Shown here piece after piece: positions 1 to 8,679 of a stretch of DNA of 64,000 bases. The translations under genes were made by a program, and so were the position numbers. The DNA comes from Candidatus Aalborgicola defluviihabitans (GTDB lineage: Bacteria > Pseudomonadota > Gammaproteobacteria > Burkholderiales > Burkholderiaceae_C). The stretch covers positions 62,001-126,000 of the forward strand of contig JADIXX010000003.1 of assembly GCA_016705575.1 (NCBI GenBank), read 5' to 3'. The notes under the pieces were generated by a model that was given only the letters and a program-made list of their open reading frames with translations, made no database searches and had not been told where the DNA came from. Every line of letters starts with the position of its first letter. Position 1 is the first letter of the stretch.

Positions 1-845
1 GCAAAGTCGGGGTGGCGGTAGACGCTGTCGTCCAGCACCAAGTGGCCGGCCAACACTTCGCCATACACACGCTGGCCGCGGGCGCGGGCGCGGGCGATGG
101 CCTCTAGCGATTCAATGCAGCTCACGTGCACCACGTAGATCGGCACGTTGAGCACATCGGCAATGGCGATGGCGCGGTTGGCGGCTTCGGCTTCGACCAT
201 GGGCGGGCGCGACAGTGGGTGGCCTTCGGGGCCTTTGATGCCCATGTCGGACACCGTCTTTTGCAACAGGTAGACCAGCTCGCCGTTCTCAGCGTGTACG
301 GTAGGCATGGCGCCCAATTCGAGCGAACGTTTGAAGCTGTTCACCAGCGTTTCGTCGTCGCACATGATGGCGTTTTTGTAGGCCATGAAGTGCTTGAAGC
401 TGTTGATGCCCTCTTCCTTGACTAGCGTGCCCATGTCTTGGCGCACCTGCTCGCTCCACCAGGTGATGGCGACGTGAAAGGAATAGTCCGACGCCGACTT
501 CTCGGCCCAGCCGCGCCACTTTTTGTAGGCGTCCAGAATGTTTTCTTGCGGGTCGGGGATGACGAAGTCGATGATGGTGGTGGTGCCACCTGCCAGGCCG
601 GCCGCCGTGCCGGTGTAAAAGTCGTCCATCGTGGTGGTGCCCATGAACGGCAGCTGCATGTGGGTGTGCGGGTCAATGCCGCCGGGCATGACGTACTGGC
701 CGCCGGCGTCTACGATGGTCGCGCCCGCAGGCGCGGTGAGGTTCTCGCCCACGGCCACAATCTTGCCGTCTTGCGTCAACACATCCGCCTTGAAGGCGCG
801 GTCGGCGTTGACCACGGTGCCGCCACGGATGAAGAGTTTAGTCAT
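1..845 (-). CDS. hydA: Dihydropyrimidinase (D-hydantoinase family), 3' end beyond window
   Basis: The first 281 residues are visible; the C-terminus lies outside the window. It hydrolyses dihydrouracil or dihydrothymine to the N-carbamoyl-beta-amino acid, the second step of reductive pyrimidine degradation, in the cytoplasm. The amidohydrolase metal ligands are present: HTH at about residues 60-62 in GGIDPHTHMQ, the lysine that is normally carboxylated at about 151 in NSFKHFMAYK, and a histidine near 184 in VHAENGE. It is the third gene of a leftward operon after preT and preA. The ATG at 845 is preceded by CAGGAG at 5-nt spacing, and this Shine-Dalgarno lies inside a dispersed repeat (850-905). 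The same fold also covers hydantoinases, but the linkage to preTA favours dihydropyrimidinase. Confidence 0.93.
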   Translation of the reverse strand, partial: MTKLFIRGGTVVNADRAFKADVLTQDGKIVAVGENLTAPAGATIVDAGGQYVMPGGIDPHTHMQLPFMGTTTMDDFYTGTAAGLAGGTTTIIDFVIPDPQENILDAYKKWRGWAEKSASDYSFHVAITWWSEQVRQDMGTLVKEEGINSFKHFMAYKNAIMCDDETLVNSFKRSLELGAMPTVHAENGELVYLLQKTVSDMGIKGPEGHPLSRPPMVEAEAANRAIAIADVLNVPIYVVHVSCIESLEAIARARARGQRVYGEVLAGHLVLDDSVYRHPDF

Positions 846-849
846 GAAT

Positions 850-905
850 GCTCCTGTATTAGTAGCGCATTAGTTATATTGCACGCGGGCTAGAGGCCTA
901 AATCG
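850..905 (+). repeat. Dispersed ~55-bp repeat, copy 1
   Basis: The sequence runs from gctcctgtattagtagc through tatattgcacgc to gggctagaggcctaaa. It is closest to the copy at 52301-52358 read in reverse, sharing gctcctgt-tttagtagcg and the gagggct-like core. It fills almost the whole gap between hydA and preA, and on the minus strand it carries the ribosome binding site of hydA. Confidence 0.7.
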
Positions 906-915
906 CTTAAACCAC

Positions 916-2229
916 CTAAACCGATGTGGTGGTTCGCATGGGGTTGTTGATGTGCGTGGTCCAGTTAGCATGTTTATCGCTCACAACCAGCCCCGTGCGC
1001 AAGTCTTTTTCGCCCGGTTTCAGATCCCGCAGTGTGATGCATTCCGGCACGGGGCACACGGTCACGCACAAGTTGCAGCCCACGCACTCGTCTTCTTTGA
1101 TCTCGAAGAAGCGTTTTCCATCCTTCATGTTGGTGATGGCCTGGTGGCTGGTGTCTTCGCACGCAATGTGGCAGCGCCCGCATTGGATGCAGCTGTCCTG
1201 GTCGATGACGGCCTTGCTGATGTGGTTCAGGTTCAGGTATTGCCAGTTGGTGACGGTGGGTATGGCTTTGCCAACGATCTGGTCCACACTGGTGAAGCCC
1301 ATCTCGTCCATGTAGTTGGACAGGCCATCGGTCATCTCCTGCACGATCTTGAAGCCGTAGACCATGGCGGCGGTGCACACCTGCACCGTGCCCGAGCCCA
1401 ACGCGATGAAGTCCAGTGCGTCCCGCCAGTTGCCAATGCCGCCAATGCCGCTGATGGGCAGGCCGGCGGTTTGCGGGTCACGCGCGATCTCGGCGACCAT
1501 GTTCAGCGCGATGGGTTTGACAGCCGGGCCGCAGTAGCCGCCATGCGATCCCATGCCGCCTGTGCTGGGCGACATGGTCAACGTGTAGGGGTCCACACCC
1601 ATGATGGAGTTGATGGTGTTGATCAGCGACACCGCGTCGGCACCGCCCTTTTTGGCGGCGCGCGCGGGCAGGCGCACGTCGGTGATGTTGGGCGTGAGTT
1701 TGACGATGACGGGCAGCTTGCTGTACTGCTTGCACCAGGCGGTGACCATCTCGATGTATTCTGGCACCTGGCCCACAGCGGCTCCCATGCCGCGCTCGCT
1801 CATGCCGTGTGGGCAACCAAAGTTGAGTTCAATGCCATCGGCACCGGTGTCGACCAGGCGGGCCAAGATGTTTTTCCAGGATTGCTCCTCACACGGCACC
1901 ATCAGCGAAACGACCATGGCGCGGTCGGGCCAGTTGCGTTTGACCTCGCGGATCTCTTTAAGGTTGAGCTCCAAATCCCGATCGGTAATGAGCTCGATGT
2001 TGTTGAAGCCCATCAGGCGACGGTCGGGCGTTAGCAATGCGCCGTAGCGCGGACCGTTGACGTTCACGACCGGTGGACCGGCCTCACCCAGAGTCTTCCA
2101 GACTACACCGCCCCAACCGGCTTCAAACGCCCGGTTGACGTTGTAGGCTTTGTCGGTAGGTGGCGCAGATGCGAGCCAAAAAGGGTTAGGTGTTTTGATG
2201 CCGGCGAATGTGGTTGCGAGATTGGCCAT
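916..2229 (-). CDS. preA: NAD-dependent dihydropyrimidine dehydrogenase, subunit PreA
   Basis: This is the catalytic subunit (437 aa) of the PreTA complex, which reduces uracil and thymine to the 5,6-dihydro forms with NADH. Residues 1 to about 310 form the FMN-binding TIM barrel related to dihydroorotate dehydrogenase (ASAPPTD, ELNFGCPHGM, SGIGGIGNW). The C-terminus holds two 4Fe-4S motifs, CIQCGRCHIAC and CVGCNLCVTVC, as in the C-terminal part of eukaryotic DPD. The start is ATG at 2229 with GGAG about 9 nt upstream. It follows preT by 29 bp and precedes the dihydropyrimidinase gene, so the three are probably co-transcribed. Length and motifs are those of an intact family member. Confidence 0.96.
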   Translation of the reverse strand: MANLATTFAGIKTPNPFWLASAPPTDKAYNVNRAFEAGWGGVVWKTLGEAGPPVVNVNGPRYGALLTPDRRLMGFNNIELITDRDLELNLKEIREVKRNWPDRAMVVSLMVPCEEQSWKNILARLVDTGADGIELNFGCPHGMSERGMGAAVGQVPEYIEMVTAWCKQYSKLPVIVKLTPNITDVRLPARAAKKGGADAVSLINTINSIMGVDPYTLTMSPSTGGMGSHGGYCGPAVKPIALNMVAEIARDPQTAGLPISGIGGIGNWRDALDFIALGSGTVQVCTAAMVYGFKIVQEMTDGLSNYMDEMGFTSVDQIVGKAIPTVTNWQYLNLNHISKAVIDQDSCIQCGRCHIACEDTSHQAITNMKDGKRFFEIKEDECVGCNLCVTVCPVPECITLRDLKPGEKDLRTGLVVSDKHANWTTHINNPMRTTTSV

Positions 2230-2258
2230 AGTTTTTCTCCAGATGTCGTGTGCGGCGA

Positions 2259-3605
2259 TCAGGTTGTGAGGAATGCGTGTATGGCATGGGCCGATTGTTT
2301 GCCATGCTCCACAGCTTCCACCGTCAGGTCCAGCCCACCGGCACGGCAGTCACCACCTGCCCAGACGCCAGGCAGGTTGGTTGTGCCTTCGGCATCCGTG
2401 GCAATGCGGCCACCGTCCAGAGTCAAGCCTGCTGCAGCCAGCACGGGGTTACCCAGTTTCTGGCCAATGGCCCTAAGGACGGTATCTGCCTCAAATGCGA
2501 TCTCCCGCCCAGTGGCTTGCAGCTTGCCGTCCACCATGGCTTGCTCGGCAAAGCGCACACCCGCCACAAAGCCATCGCGACCCAGAATCTCGACAGGCGC
2601 CAGCCATTGGTGCAGCACTACACCATTGGTCTGCGCCCATTCCTGCTCTTGCGTGGAGGCAGACATGGTCTCTGGCCCGCGCCGGTACACCATGTGTGCC
2701 ACCTTGGCGCCCAACAGCTTGCTTTGCACGGCGGCGTCTACCGCAGTCATACCGCCACCGATGACCACTACGCGACGGCCCACGGGCAAGGTAGACAGGT
2801 CTTCGGTCTGGCGCAGTGTGGCGATGAAGTCGACCGCGTCCTGCACACCGTTCAAATCTTCACCCGGCACACCCAGTGGGTGCGTGGTGGCCAGACCCAT
2901 ACCCAGAAAGACTGCGTCGTGGTCTTTACGTAGCCCAGCGAGCTGGGTCGTGGTTTCCAGCTTCCAGTTGTTCTGGATGGTGATGCCGCCAATGTCCAAT
3001 AGCCATTGCACTTCGCGCTGGGCAAAGTTGTCGGGCGTTTTATAGCTGGCCAGCCCATATTCATTCAGGCCACCGGCCTTAGGGTTGGCGTCGAACACCA
3101 CCACGTCGTGCCCTTTGCGCGCCAGCACATAAGCACAGGCTAAACCCGCAGGGCCAGCGCCGACAACAGCAATTTTTTTGCCGGTGGGTGCCTCGCGTGT
3201 GAAGATTTGCGGTTTTGCACTTTCCATCAGTGCGTCCACGGCAAAGCGCTGCAGGCGCCCGATGGCCACTGGGCGGTCTTCTTGGGTGTTGCGCACACAT
3301 ACGGCCTCGCACAAATTCTCGGTCGGGCAGACCCGGGCGCACATGCCACCCAGTGGATTGGATTCCAAAATGGTGCGCGCCGAACCACGCAGGTTGTCGT
3401 CAGCTATGCGCTTGATGAATGACGGTACGTCGATGCTGGTGGGACAAGCAGTGGCACAGGGCGCGTCATAGCAATAGAGGCAACGCTCTGCCTCCAATAA
3501 CGCCTGGGTGCGGGTTAAACGCGGTGTGGCATCGGCAAAGCGTTGCGCGTATTCGCTGGCGACCAGCCGCGCGGGGCGAACATCAGATTGGTATGAGTCA
3601 GACAC
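2259..3605 (-). CDS. preT: NAD-dependent dihydropyrimidine dehydrogenase, subunit PreT
   Basis: This is the electron-input subunit (448 aa), related to the small subunit of glutamate synthase. It passes electrons from NADH through FAD and Fe-S clusters to PreA. The N-terminal Fer4_20-type cysteines are present (CLYCYDAPCATACP, then GGMCARVCPTENLCEAVC). An FAD Rossmann motif GAGPAGLACAYVLARKG follows, then a second nucleotide-binding motif VIGGGMTAVDAAVQ. The start codon is GTG at 3605, supported by AGGAG 6-7 nt upstream. It is the first gene of the leftward preT-preA-hydA operon, and a palindrome at 3629-3644 lies just upstream. Confidence 0.96.
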   Translation of the reverse strand: MSDSYQSDVRPARLVASEYAQRFADATPRLTRTQALLEAERCLYCYDAPCATACPTSIDVPSFIKRIADDNLRGSARTILESNPLGGMCARVCPTENLCEAVCVRNTQEDRPVAIGRLQRFAVDALMESAKPQIFTREAPTGKKIAVVGAGPAGLACAYVLARKGHDVVVFDANPKAGGLNEYGLASYKTPDNFAQREVQWLLDIGGITIQNNWKLETTTQLAGLRKDHDAVFLGMGLATTHPLGVPGEDLNGVQDAVDFIATLRQTEDLSTLPVGRRVVVIGGGMTAVDAAVQSKLLGAKVAHMVYRRGPETMSASTQEQEWAQTNGVVLHQWLAPVEILGRDGFVAGVRFAEQAMVDGKLQATGREIAFEADTVLRAIGQKLGNPVLAAAGLTLDGGRIATDAEGTTNLPGVWAGGDCRAGGLDLTVEAVEHGKQSAHAIHAFLTT

Positions 3606-3628
3606 GCTAGCACTCCTGTTATAAAAAT

Positions 3629-3644
3629 CTGACCGTTCAGTCAG
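3629..3644. promoter_or_regulatory. Palindromic operator candidate upstream of preT
   Basis: The 16-bp ctgaccgttcagtcag has perfect 5-bp arms (ctgac/gtcag) around a 6-bp centre. It lies 24-39 bp upstream of the preT GTG. The TGACCG-NN-GTCA form resembles operators of TetR-family repressors, and RutR controls pyrimidine catabolism in other bacteria. No TetR gene is adjacent, so the regulator is unknown. Confidence 0.45.
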
Positions 3645-3693
3645 CTTCTTTGTCGGATGCTAGCAAGCGCGATGCCGGTTTGTATCTAGGGGT

Positions 3694-4602
3694 TTATCCG
3701 TGGAACGGCTGCGCAGCGGTCGCCAACCATTGCCTGAACAACACCAAAGCCGCGGGCTCCTGGTCTCGCAGAGGTGTCACCAAGTAGTAGGCTCGCTCCG
3801 CGCGCAGGGGTTGCTCGCAGGCTACGACCAGATCACCGCGCGCCAATTCGGTCTCAACTAGGAGCCGCGGCACCAGCGCAACACCCAAACCGTGGATAGC
3901 GGCCGTTGCGGTCATGGAGAACAGTTCGTAGCGCGGGCCCGATAGTGCATGCGGGGCGACGACGTCCATGGCGTCAAACCACTGGCTCCAGCCAAACGGG
4001 CGGGTGCTTTGTTGCAGCAAAGGCATTTGAGCCACACCCTGCGGGCTCAATGGCGCGGAATCGTTCAGTAAAGCAGGTGCGCACACCGGCAACACCTCTT
4101 CGTGCACCAGTAGGGTCGCTTGCGTTCCGGCCCAATTTGCCACCTGTTCGGGCGTGCCGGCATACAGAGCGGCATCAAACCCGGTTTCAGCAAACATAAA
4201 TGGCCGGGTGCGGGTTTCGATGTGCACCACGATGTCTGGATGCTGCGCAGCCAGTTGGGGCAAGCGTGGTATCAGCCAACGGGTTGCAAAAGTGGGTACT
4301 GCCGCCAAATGCACAGCGCCCTGCGTGCCCTGGGTGGACATGGCGTTGAGCGTGTCGCGCTCTAGCGCCAGCAGCCGCTCTGCCACCTGGGCGGCGTATT
4401 CACGGCCGCGCGGTGTCAGCGCCACGCCGTGGCGTGTGCGGGTAAACAAGGCTTGGCCCAAATACGCTTCCAGCGCCGCCACCTGGCGCGACACCGCACT
4501 TTGCGTCAGTGCCAATTCCTGCGCGGCGCGGGTGTAGCTTTCGTGGCGCGCAGCGGCCTCAAAGCACAGCAGCGTGTGGGTAGCGGGTATCTTGCGGCGC
4601 AT
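3694..4602 (-). CDS. LysR-family transcriptional regulator (GcvA-like)
   Basis: This 302-aa DNA-binding regulator has a winged helix-turn-helix at residues 9-67 (LLCFEAAARHESYTRAAQEL, ALTQSAVSRQVAALEAYLG) and a periplasmic-binding-like effector domain from about residue 92. The N-terminal pattern resembles the GcvA branch. It reads in the same direction as galE upstream (48 bp gap) and preT downstream (about 90 bp gap), and has no divergent partner that would name its target. Control of the pyrimidine operon is possible but unsupported by any visible site beyond the palindrome at 3629. Confidence 0.9.
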   Translation of the reverse strand: MRRKIPATHTLLCFEAAARHESYTRAAQELALTQSAVSRQVAALEAYLGQALFTRTRHGVALTPRGREYAAQVAERLLALERDTLNAMSTQGTQGAVHLAAVPTFATRWLIPRLPQLAAQHPDIVVHIETRTRPFMFAETGFDAALYAGTPEQVANWAGTQATLLVHEEVLPVCAPALLNDSAPLSPQGVAQMPLLQQSTRPFGWSQWFDAMDVVAPHALSGPRYELFSMTATAAIHGLGVALVPRLLVETELARGDLVVACEQPLRAERAYYLVTPLRDQEPAALVLFRQWLATAAQPFHG

Positions 4603-4649
4603 GGCGCGTCAGTGTAGTGATGAGGCATGCCTGCCCAATTGCGCCATGC

Positions 4650-5666
4650 CTAGGCTGGGCCCAGGGTGCGGGCGACGCCATCTTGCCATCGCCAAGCGTC
4701 CTGGCACATATGCTCCAAGCCATAGCGCGCTTTCCAACCCAGCAGGCGCTCGGCAAGTGATGGATCAGCCCAGCATGCGGCAACGTCGCCAGGGCGTCGG
4801 GCCACTACTTCGTAGGGCACTGCACGGCCGCTGGCCTGCTCGAAGCCTCGCACCATTTCCAATACGGACACGGGCCTTCCGGTCCCCAGGTTCACGGTTA
4901 GCAAGCCGGCATGCTGGCGCAGGTAGCGCAGCGCTGCCACATGGCCATCTGCAAGGTCACAGACGTGGATGTAGTCACGGACCCCGGTGCCGTCTGACGT
5001 GGGGTAGTCGTCACCATAGACGCTCAGACATGCGCGTTGGCCCGCAGCAACCTGCGCTACGTAGGGAAGCAGGTTGTTGGGCACCCCTTGAGGGTCTTCG
5101 CCAATCAGGCCGCTCGCATGCGCGCCCACCGGGTTGAAATACCGTAGCCGCGCGATGCGCCATTGACCGGGATCGGCCGCGTCAACATCGGCCAGCATTT
5201 GCTCCATCATGAGCTTGCTCCAGCCATAAGGATTGGTCGCCGATAACGGGAAATCTTCGCGAATCGGCAAACTGGCGGGGTCTCCGTATACGGTGGCAGA
5301 TGACGAAAATACCAAGCTGCGTACCTGAGCGGCTTGCATGGCGCGCAACAGGGTCAATGTGCCTGACACATTGTTGTCGTAATAACGCAGCGGCTCGCGC
5401 ACCGACTCACCCACGGCTTTCAACGCCGCGAAGTGCACCACAGCGGTTATGCGGTGCTGTGCAAATACCTTTTCCAGCAGGACGGGGTCACGAACGTCCC
5501 CCTCGACATAATGGGGCGTTGCGCCCGTGATGCGCGCAACGCGCTCCAGTACCGAGTGGCGACTATTGCTGAAGTTGTCGAGCACTAAGAAGGGCTCGCC
5601 TGCTGCAGCCAAGGCCACACAAGTGTGAGAACCAATATATCCGGCACCGCCGGTTACCAAAATCAT
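4650..5666 (-). CDS. galE: UDP-glucose/UDP-N-acetylglucosamine 4-epimerase
   Basis: This extended short-chain dehydrogenase (338 aa) interconverts UDP-Glc and UDP-Gal, and in some members UDP-GlcNAc and UDP-GalNAc. The NAD motif TGGAGYIGSH (5-14), the serine cluster SSSATVYG (121-128) and the catalytic Y147-xxx-K151 are all present. The start is ATG at 5666 with GGGGAG about 10 nt upstream. It is divergent from pelA across 169 bp. Pel contains N-acetylgalactosamine, and some Pseudomonas pel loci carry a dedicated UDP-GlcNAc epimerase (PelX), so supplying UDP-GalNAc to PelF is a reasonable role. Specificity cannot be read from the sequence by eye. Confidence 0.93.
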   Translation of the reverse strand: MILVTGGAGYIGSHTCVALAAAGEPFLVLDNFSNSRHSVLERVARITGATPHYVEGDVRDPVLLEKVFAQHRITAVVHFAALKAVGESVREPLRYYDNNVSGTLTLLRAMQAAQVRSLVFSSSATVYGDPASLPIREDFPLSATNPYGWSKLMMEQMLADVDAADPGQWRIARLRYFNPVGAHASGLIGEDPQGVPNNLLPYVAQVAAGQRACLSVYGDDYPTSDGTGVRDYIHVCDLADGHVAALRYLRQHAGLLTVNLGTGRPVSVLEMVRGFEQASGRAVPYEVVARRPGDVAACWADPSLAERLLGWKARYGLEHMCQDAWRWQDGVARTLGPA

Positions 5667-5742
5667 GCGAGAGCTCCCCGAATCGACTTACAAAACGTGT
5701 GTGCGACAAATGGCATTTTGGATGTGAAGAATCAAAAATTTC

Positions 5743-5748
5743 TATAAT
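5743..5748 (+). promoter_or_regulatory. Putative -10 box of the pel operon promoter
   Basis: The 169-bp galE-pelA spacer holds a perfect TATAAT on the plus strand, about 90 bp upstream of the assigned pelA start. The -35 is weak: a TTGGAT-like hexamer lies about 19 bp upstream, which is long. An activator is likely needed. The spacer is clearly more AT-rich than the flanking genes. Confidence 0.4.
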
Positions 5749-5835
5749 GTAGCGAAACATTTCATTACAACTGCAGGTCGATCCCGCAATCAACCCTGGC
5801 TGCAAGCCCGAGAATTCACCATTAACCCGAATACT

Positions 5836-8679
5836 TTGATTCTCGGTCTTACACGATCAACACCACTATCTACTCTCACCCAATGGGCTAGTTGGTGCGT
5901 GTTATGCATTGCCACCATTGTTTGGCCAGTAGCATCGTCGGCAGCGCCAGCCGTGGCGCTGTACTACGGGCAGAGCACGCCAATCAAAGAATTTCGTGCG
6001 TTTGACATGGTGGTGGTTGAACCTGATCACAACCAGGCTTTGCAACAACTCCCCGGAACGGACCAGTACGCCTATGTCTCGGTCGCCGAGGTCCAGGCAT
6101 CACGCCCCTACTATGCGGACATTCCGGCGCAATGGAAACTGACGCGCAACGGTGCCTGGAAGTCAGACGTTATCGACCAGACGCCGCCCGAGTGGGCTGA
6201 TTTTTTTGCCCGCCGCGTCATTGCACCTTTATGGGAACGCGGCTACCGTGGGTTCTTCCTGGACACACTCGACTCCTACCGCCTGGCCATCAACTTTGAC
6301 GAGAAGGCCCAGCAGCAGGGTTTGGTGCGCGTCATCGAAACCCTGCACCAGCGCTTTCCCGGCATCAAACTGGTGCTTAACCGGGGTTTTGAGATCGTGC
6401 CACAAGTGCGCGATAAGATTCAAATGGTGGCAGCTGAATCGCTGTATCAAGCCTGGAACGCAAATAGCCAGCGATACGAAGAAGTCAGCGAGACCGACCG
6501 AAACTGGCTGCTCGGACAGCTTCGCGCTATTCGCGACCAAGAGCGACTCCCGGTACTCGTCATCGATTACGTGGCGCCGCAAGATCGCGCCCTAACCCGT
6601 GCCACAGCGGCCCGTATTCAGGCCGAAGGTTTCATTCCCTGGGTTACAGATAGCGCGCTGCAGACCATGGGCATTGGCAGCATTGAAACAGTGCCGCGGC
6701 GTATTCTCATCTTGTACAGCAGCGCGGAGGCAGCGTCCCTGAATTACTCCAACGCACACCGCTATCTACAGATGCCGATCAACCACATGGGTTACATCGC
6801 AGACTATGCAGACGCACTTCAGCCCCTACCAGAAGGCGTACTGCGGGATCGTTATGCGGGGGTTGCCACGTGGTTCTCAGGATTCTTACCTGAAGGCCGC
6901 CGCAAAGCCGTCAGCCAATGGCTACAAAATCACATGGACGAAGGCATGCCGCTGGCCATCGTGGGCGACCTTGGTCAATCCCCGGACATTCAATGGGCAA
7001 ACAAACTCGGGGTACAGACCGGCACGGTAGAGCCCAACGGCGCGCTGCGCATGACGGCGCAGAACCCAATGCTGGCGTTCGAGACAGCAATGCCCCTGGT
7101 CACACGAAGTTACGAACCCGTTGCGTTGACCCCCGCCATGGCGGCACGCGCACAAGCGCTGGTGGAGTTTCGCGACAGTCGCCAACGCGCGTTCGTTGGT
7201 GGCGCGCTCACCCCGTGGGGCGGCTTCATTCTCGACCCCTATGCTGTGATCGAAATTCCTGGCACTGAATTTTCTCGCTGGGTGGTAGACCCTTTCGCCT
7301 TTCTTACCCATGCACTGCGTTTGCCGGTCATTCCAATTCCTGACACCACCACGGAAAGCGGACGTCGCCTATTACTCGCGCATGTAGATGGCGATGGCTT
7401 TGCGTCACTCGCGGAGTTACCGGGCAGTCCACCGGCGGCACAAGTTCTGCTCAAGGACGTATTTGAAAAATACAGATTCCCCCAAACGATGTCGGTCATT
7501 GAAGCAGAGATCGCGCCGCACGGCCTGCACCCCGACTTGAGTCCCCGACTGGAAAGCATTGCGCAGCAAATGTTCAAGCTGGCGCACATCGAAATCGGCA
7601 ACCACACCTATTCCCACCCGTTTTTGTGGGACCGCAGCACTCTCCACGGTTTATTCAAAGACAACGAGGAAGCCGCCTACAACCTCAACATACCTGGGTA
7701 CACCATGGACCTGACGCGTGAAATCGTCGGCTCCACCACCTACATCCGCGAGCGCCTCGCACCCAAAGGCAAGGCGGTCAAGATTCTGCAATGGTCAGGG
7801 GACACCGCTCCCGATGCGAAAGCATTGGAGATTACGGAACGCGCCGGTCTGCTCAACATCAATGGCGGCGACACCTCCATCACGCTGGCCAATCCATCAC
7901 TGACTGCCGTAGGCGCCTTGGGCATCCGCAAGAATGGATACCTGCAGGTTTACGCACCGATTACGAACGAAAACATTTACACCAACCTGTGGCGCGGTCC
8001 GTTTTATGGTTTTGAGCGCGCCATAGAAACCTTCGATATGACAGACAAGCCGAGGCGCATCAAGCCTGTGGGCATTTATTACCATGTGTATTCGGCGAGC
8101 AAACAAGCCGGATTAAAGGCACTGCACAAGGTGTATGGCTGGGCACTTGCACATCCGCTGTACCCGGTTTTCACTTCGGAATTCATACTCAAGGTACAGG
8201 ATTTTGATAGCGTTGCCATCGCCCGAGACGGCGCGGGCTGGCGGGTCCGCAGCGATGGACACCTGCGCACACTGCGCTTACCACCTGCGTTAGGGACACC
8301 CGACTTGCTAACCAGTAACGGCGTCGCCGGCTACCGCCCTGGGCAGGAGGGGCTATATGTGTTGCTATCCGGCAACCACGCCACATTACAAGTGCAAGAC
8401 GCAAGCACGAAAGCATCGGGCCAAACGCCTTATCTTTTCGAAGCCAACGGACGCTTGACGGGTTGGACCCGGTCTGACCGCGAGCCGCGCCTGGAACTGG
8501 AGCTGCAAGCCCATGTGCCGCTGGAGTTTGCATTAGCTGGCGCTAGCCAATGTCAGGTACGAGCAAAGCAACGTACGCTCACGCCCACGCCAGGCGGGCC
8601 ACTGGCTTTGCCAGGTATTCAGTATTTCCGTCTTCAGGAAACCCATGCTCAAATCCAGCTCAACTGCCCTGCTCGCTGA
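5836..8679 (+). CDS. pelA: PelA: Pel polysaccharide hydrolase/deacetylase
   Basis: This periplasmic bifunctional enzyme de-N-acetylates and cleaves nascent Pel. At 947 aa it has nearly the length of Pseudomonas PelA. The N-terminus has a hydrophobic signal segment (about residues 16-37), then a GH166/GH114-like hydrolase domain (ALYYGQSTPIKE; FLDTLDSY with Asp about 143). A central reductase-like region follows, then a polysaccharide deacetylase domain with HVDGDGF (residues 516-522) and NHTYSHP (His about 590 and 594), matching the metal-binding Asp/His set. The start shown is a TTG with no clear Shine-Dalgarno; the frame stays open upstream without an ATG, so the true start is uncertain by tens of codons. 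It overlaps pelB by 35 bp. Confidence 0.93.
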   Translation: MILGLTRSTPLSTLTQWASWCVLCIATIVWPVASSAAPAVALYYGQSTPIKEFRAFDMVVVEPDHNQALQQLPGTDQYAYVSVAEVQASRPYYADIPAQWKLTRNGAWKSDVIDQTPPEWADFFARRVIAPLWERGYRGFFLDTLDSYRLAINFDEKAQQQGLVRVIETLHQRFPGIKLVLNRGFEIVPQVRDKIQMVAAESLYQAWNANSQRYEEVSETDRNWLLGQLRAIRDQERLPVLVIDYVAPQDRALTRATAARIQAEGFIPWVTDSALQTMGIGSIETVPRRILILYSSAEAASLNYSNAHRYLQMPINHMGYIADYADALQPLPEGVLRDRYAGVATWFSGFLPEGRRKAVSQWLQNHMDEGMPLAIVGDLGQSPDIQWANKLGVQTGTVEPNGALRMTAQNPMLAFETAMPLVTRSYEPVALTPAMAARAQALVEFRDSRQRAFVGGALTPWGGFILDPYAVIEIPGTEFSRWVVDPFAFLTHALRLPVIPIPDTTTESGRRLLLAHVDGDGFASLAELPGSPPAAQVLLKDVFEKYRFPQTMSVIEAEIAPHGLHPDLSPRLESIAQQMFKLAHIEIGNHTYSHPFLWDRSTLHGLFKDNEEAAYNLNIPGYTMDLTREIVGSTTYIRERLAPKGKAVKILQWSGDTAPDAKALEITERAGLLNINGGDTSITLANPSLTAVGALGIRKNGYLQVYAPITNENIYTNLWRGPFYGFERAIETFDMTDKPRRIKPVGIYYHVYSASKQAGLKALHKVYGWALAHPLYPVFTSEFILKVQDFDSVAIARDGAGWRVRSDGHLRTLRLPPALGTPDLLTSNGVAGYRPGQEGLYVLLSGNHATLQVQDASTKASGQTPYLFEANGRLTGWTRSDREPRLELELQAHVPLEFALAGASQCQVRAKQRTLTPTPGGPLALPGIQYFRLQETHAQIQLNCPAR

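Noticed and set aside
952..2034. A 360-codon rightward frame across preA
   Set aside because: It is the complement of the preA coding frame; the composition is typical of a shadow and preA is unambiguous.
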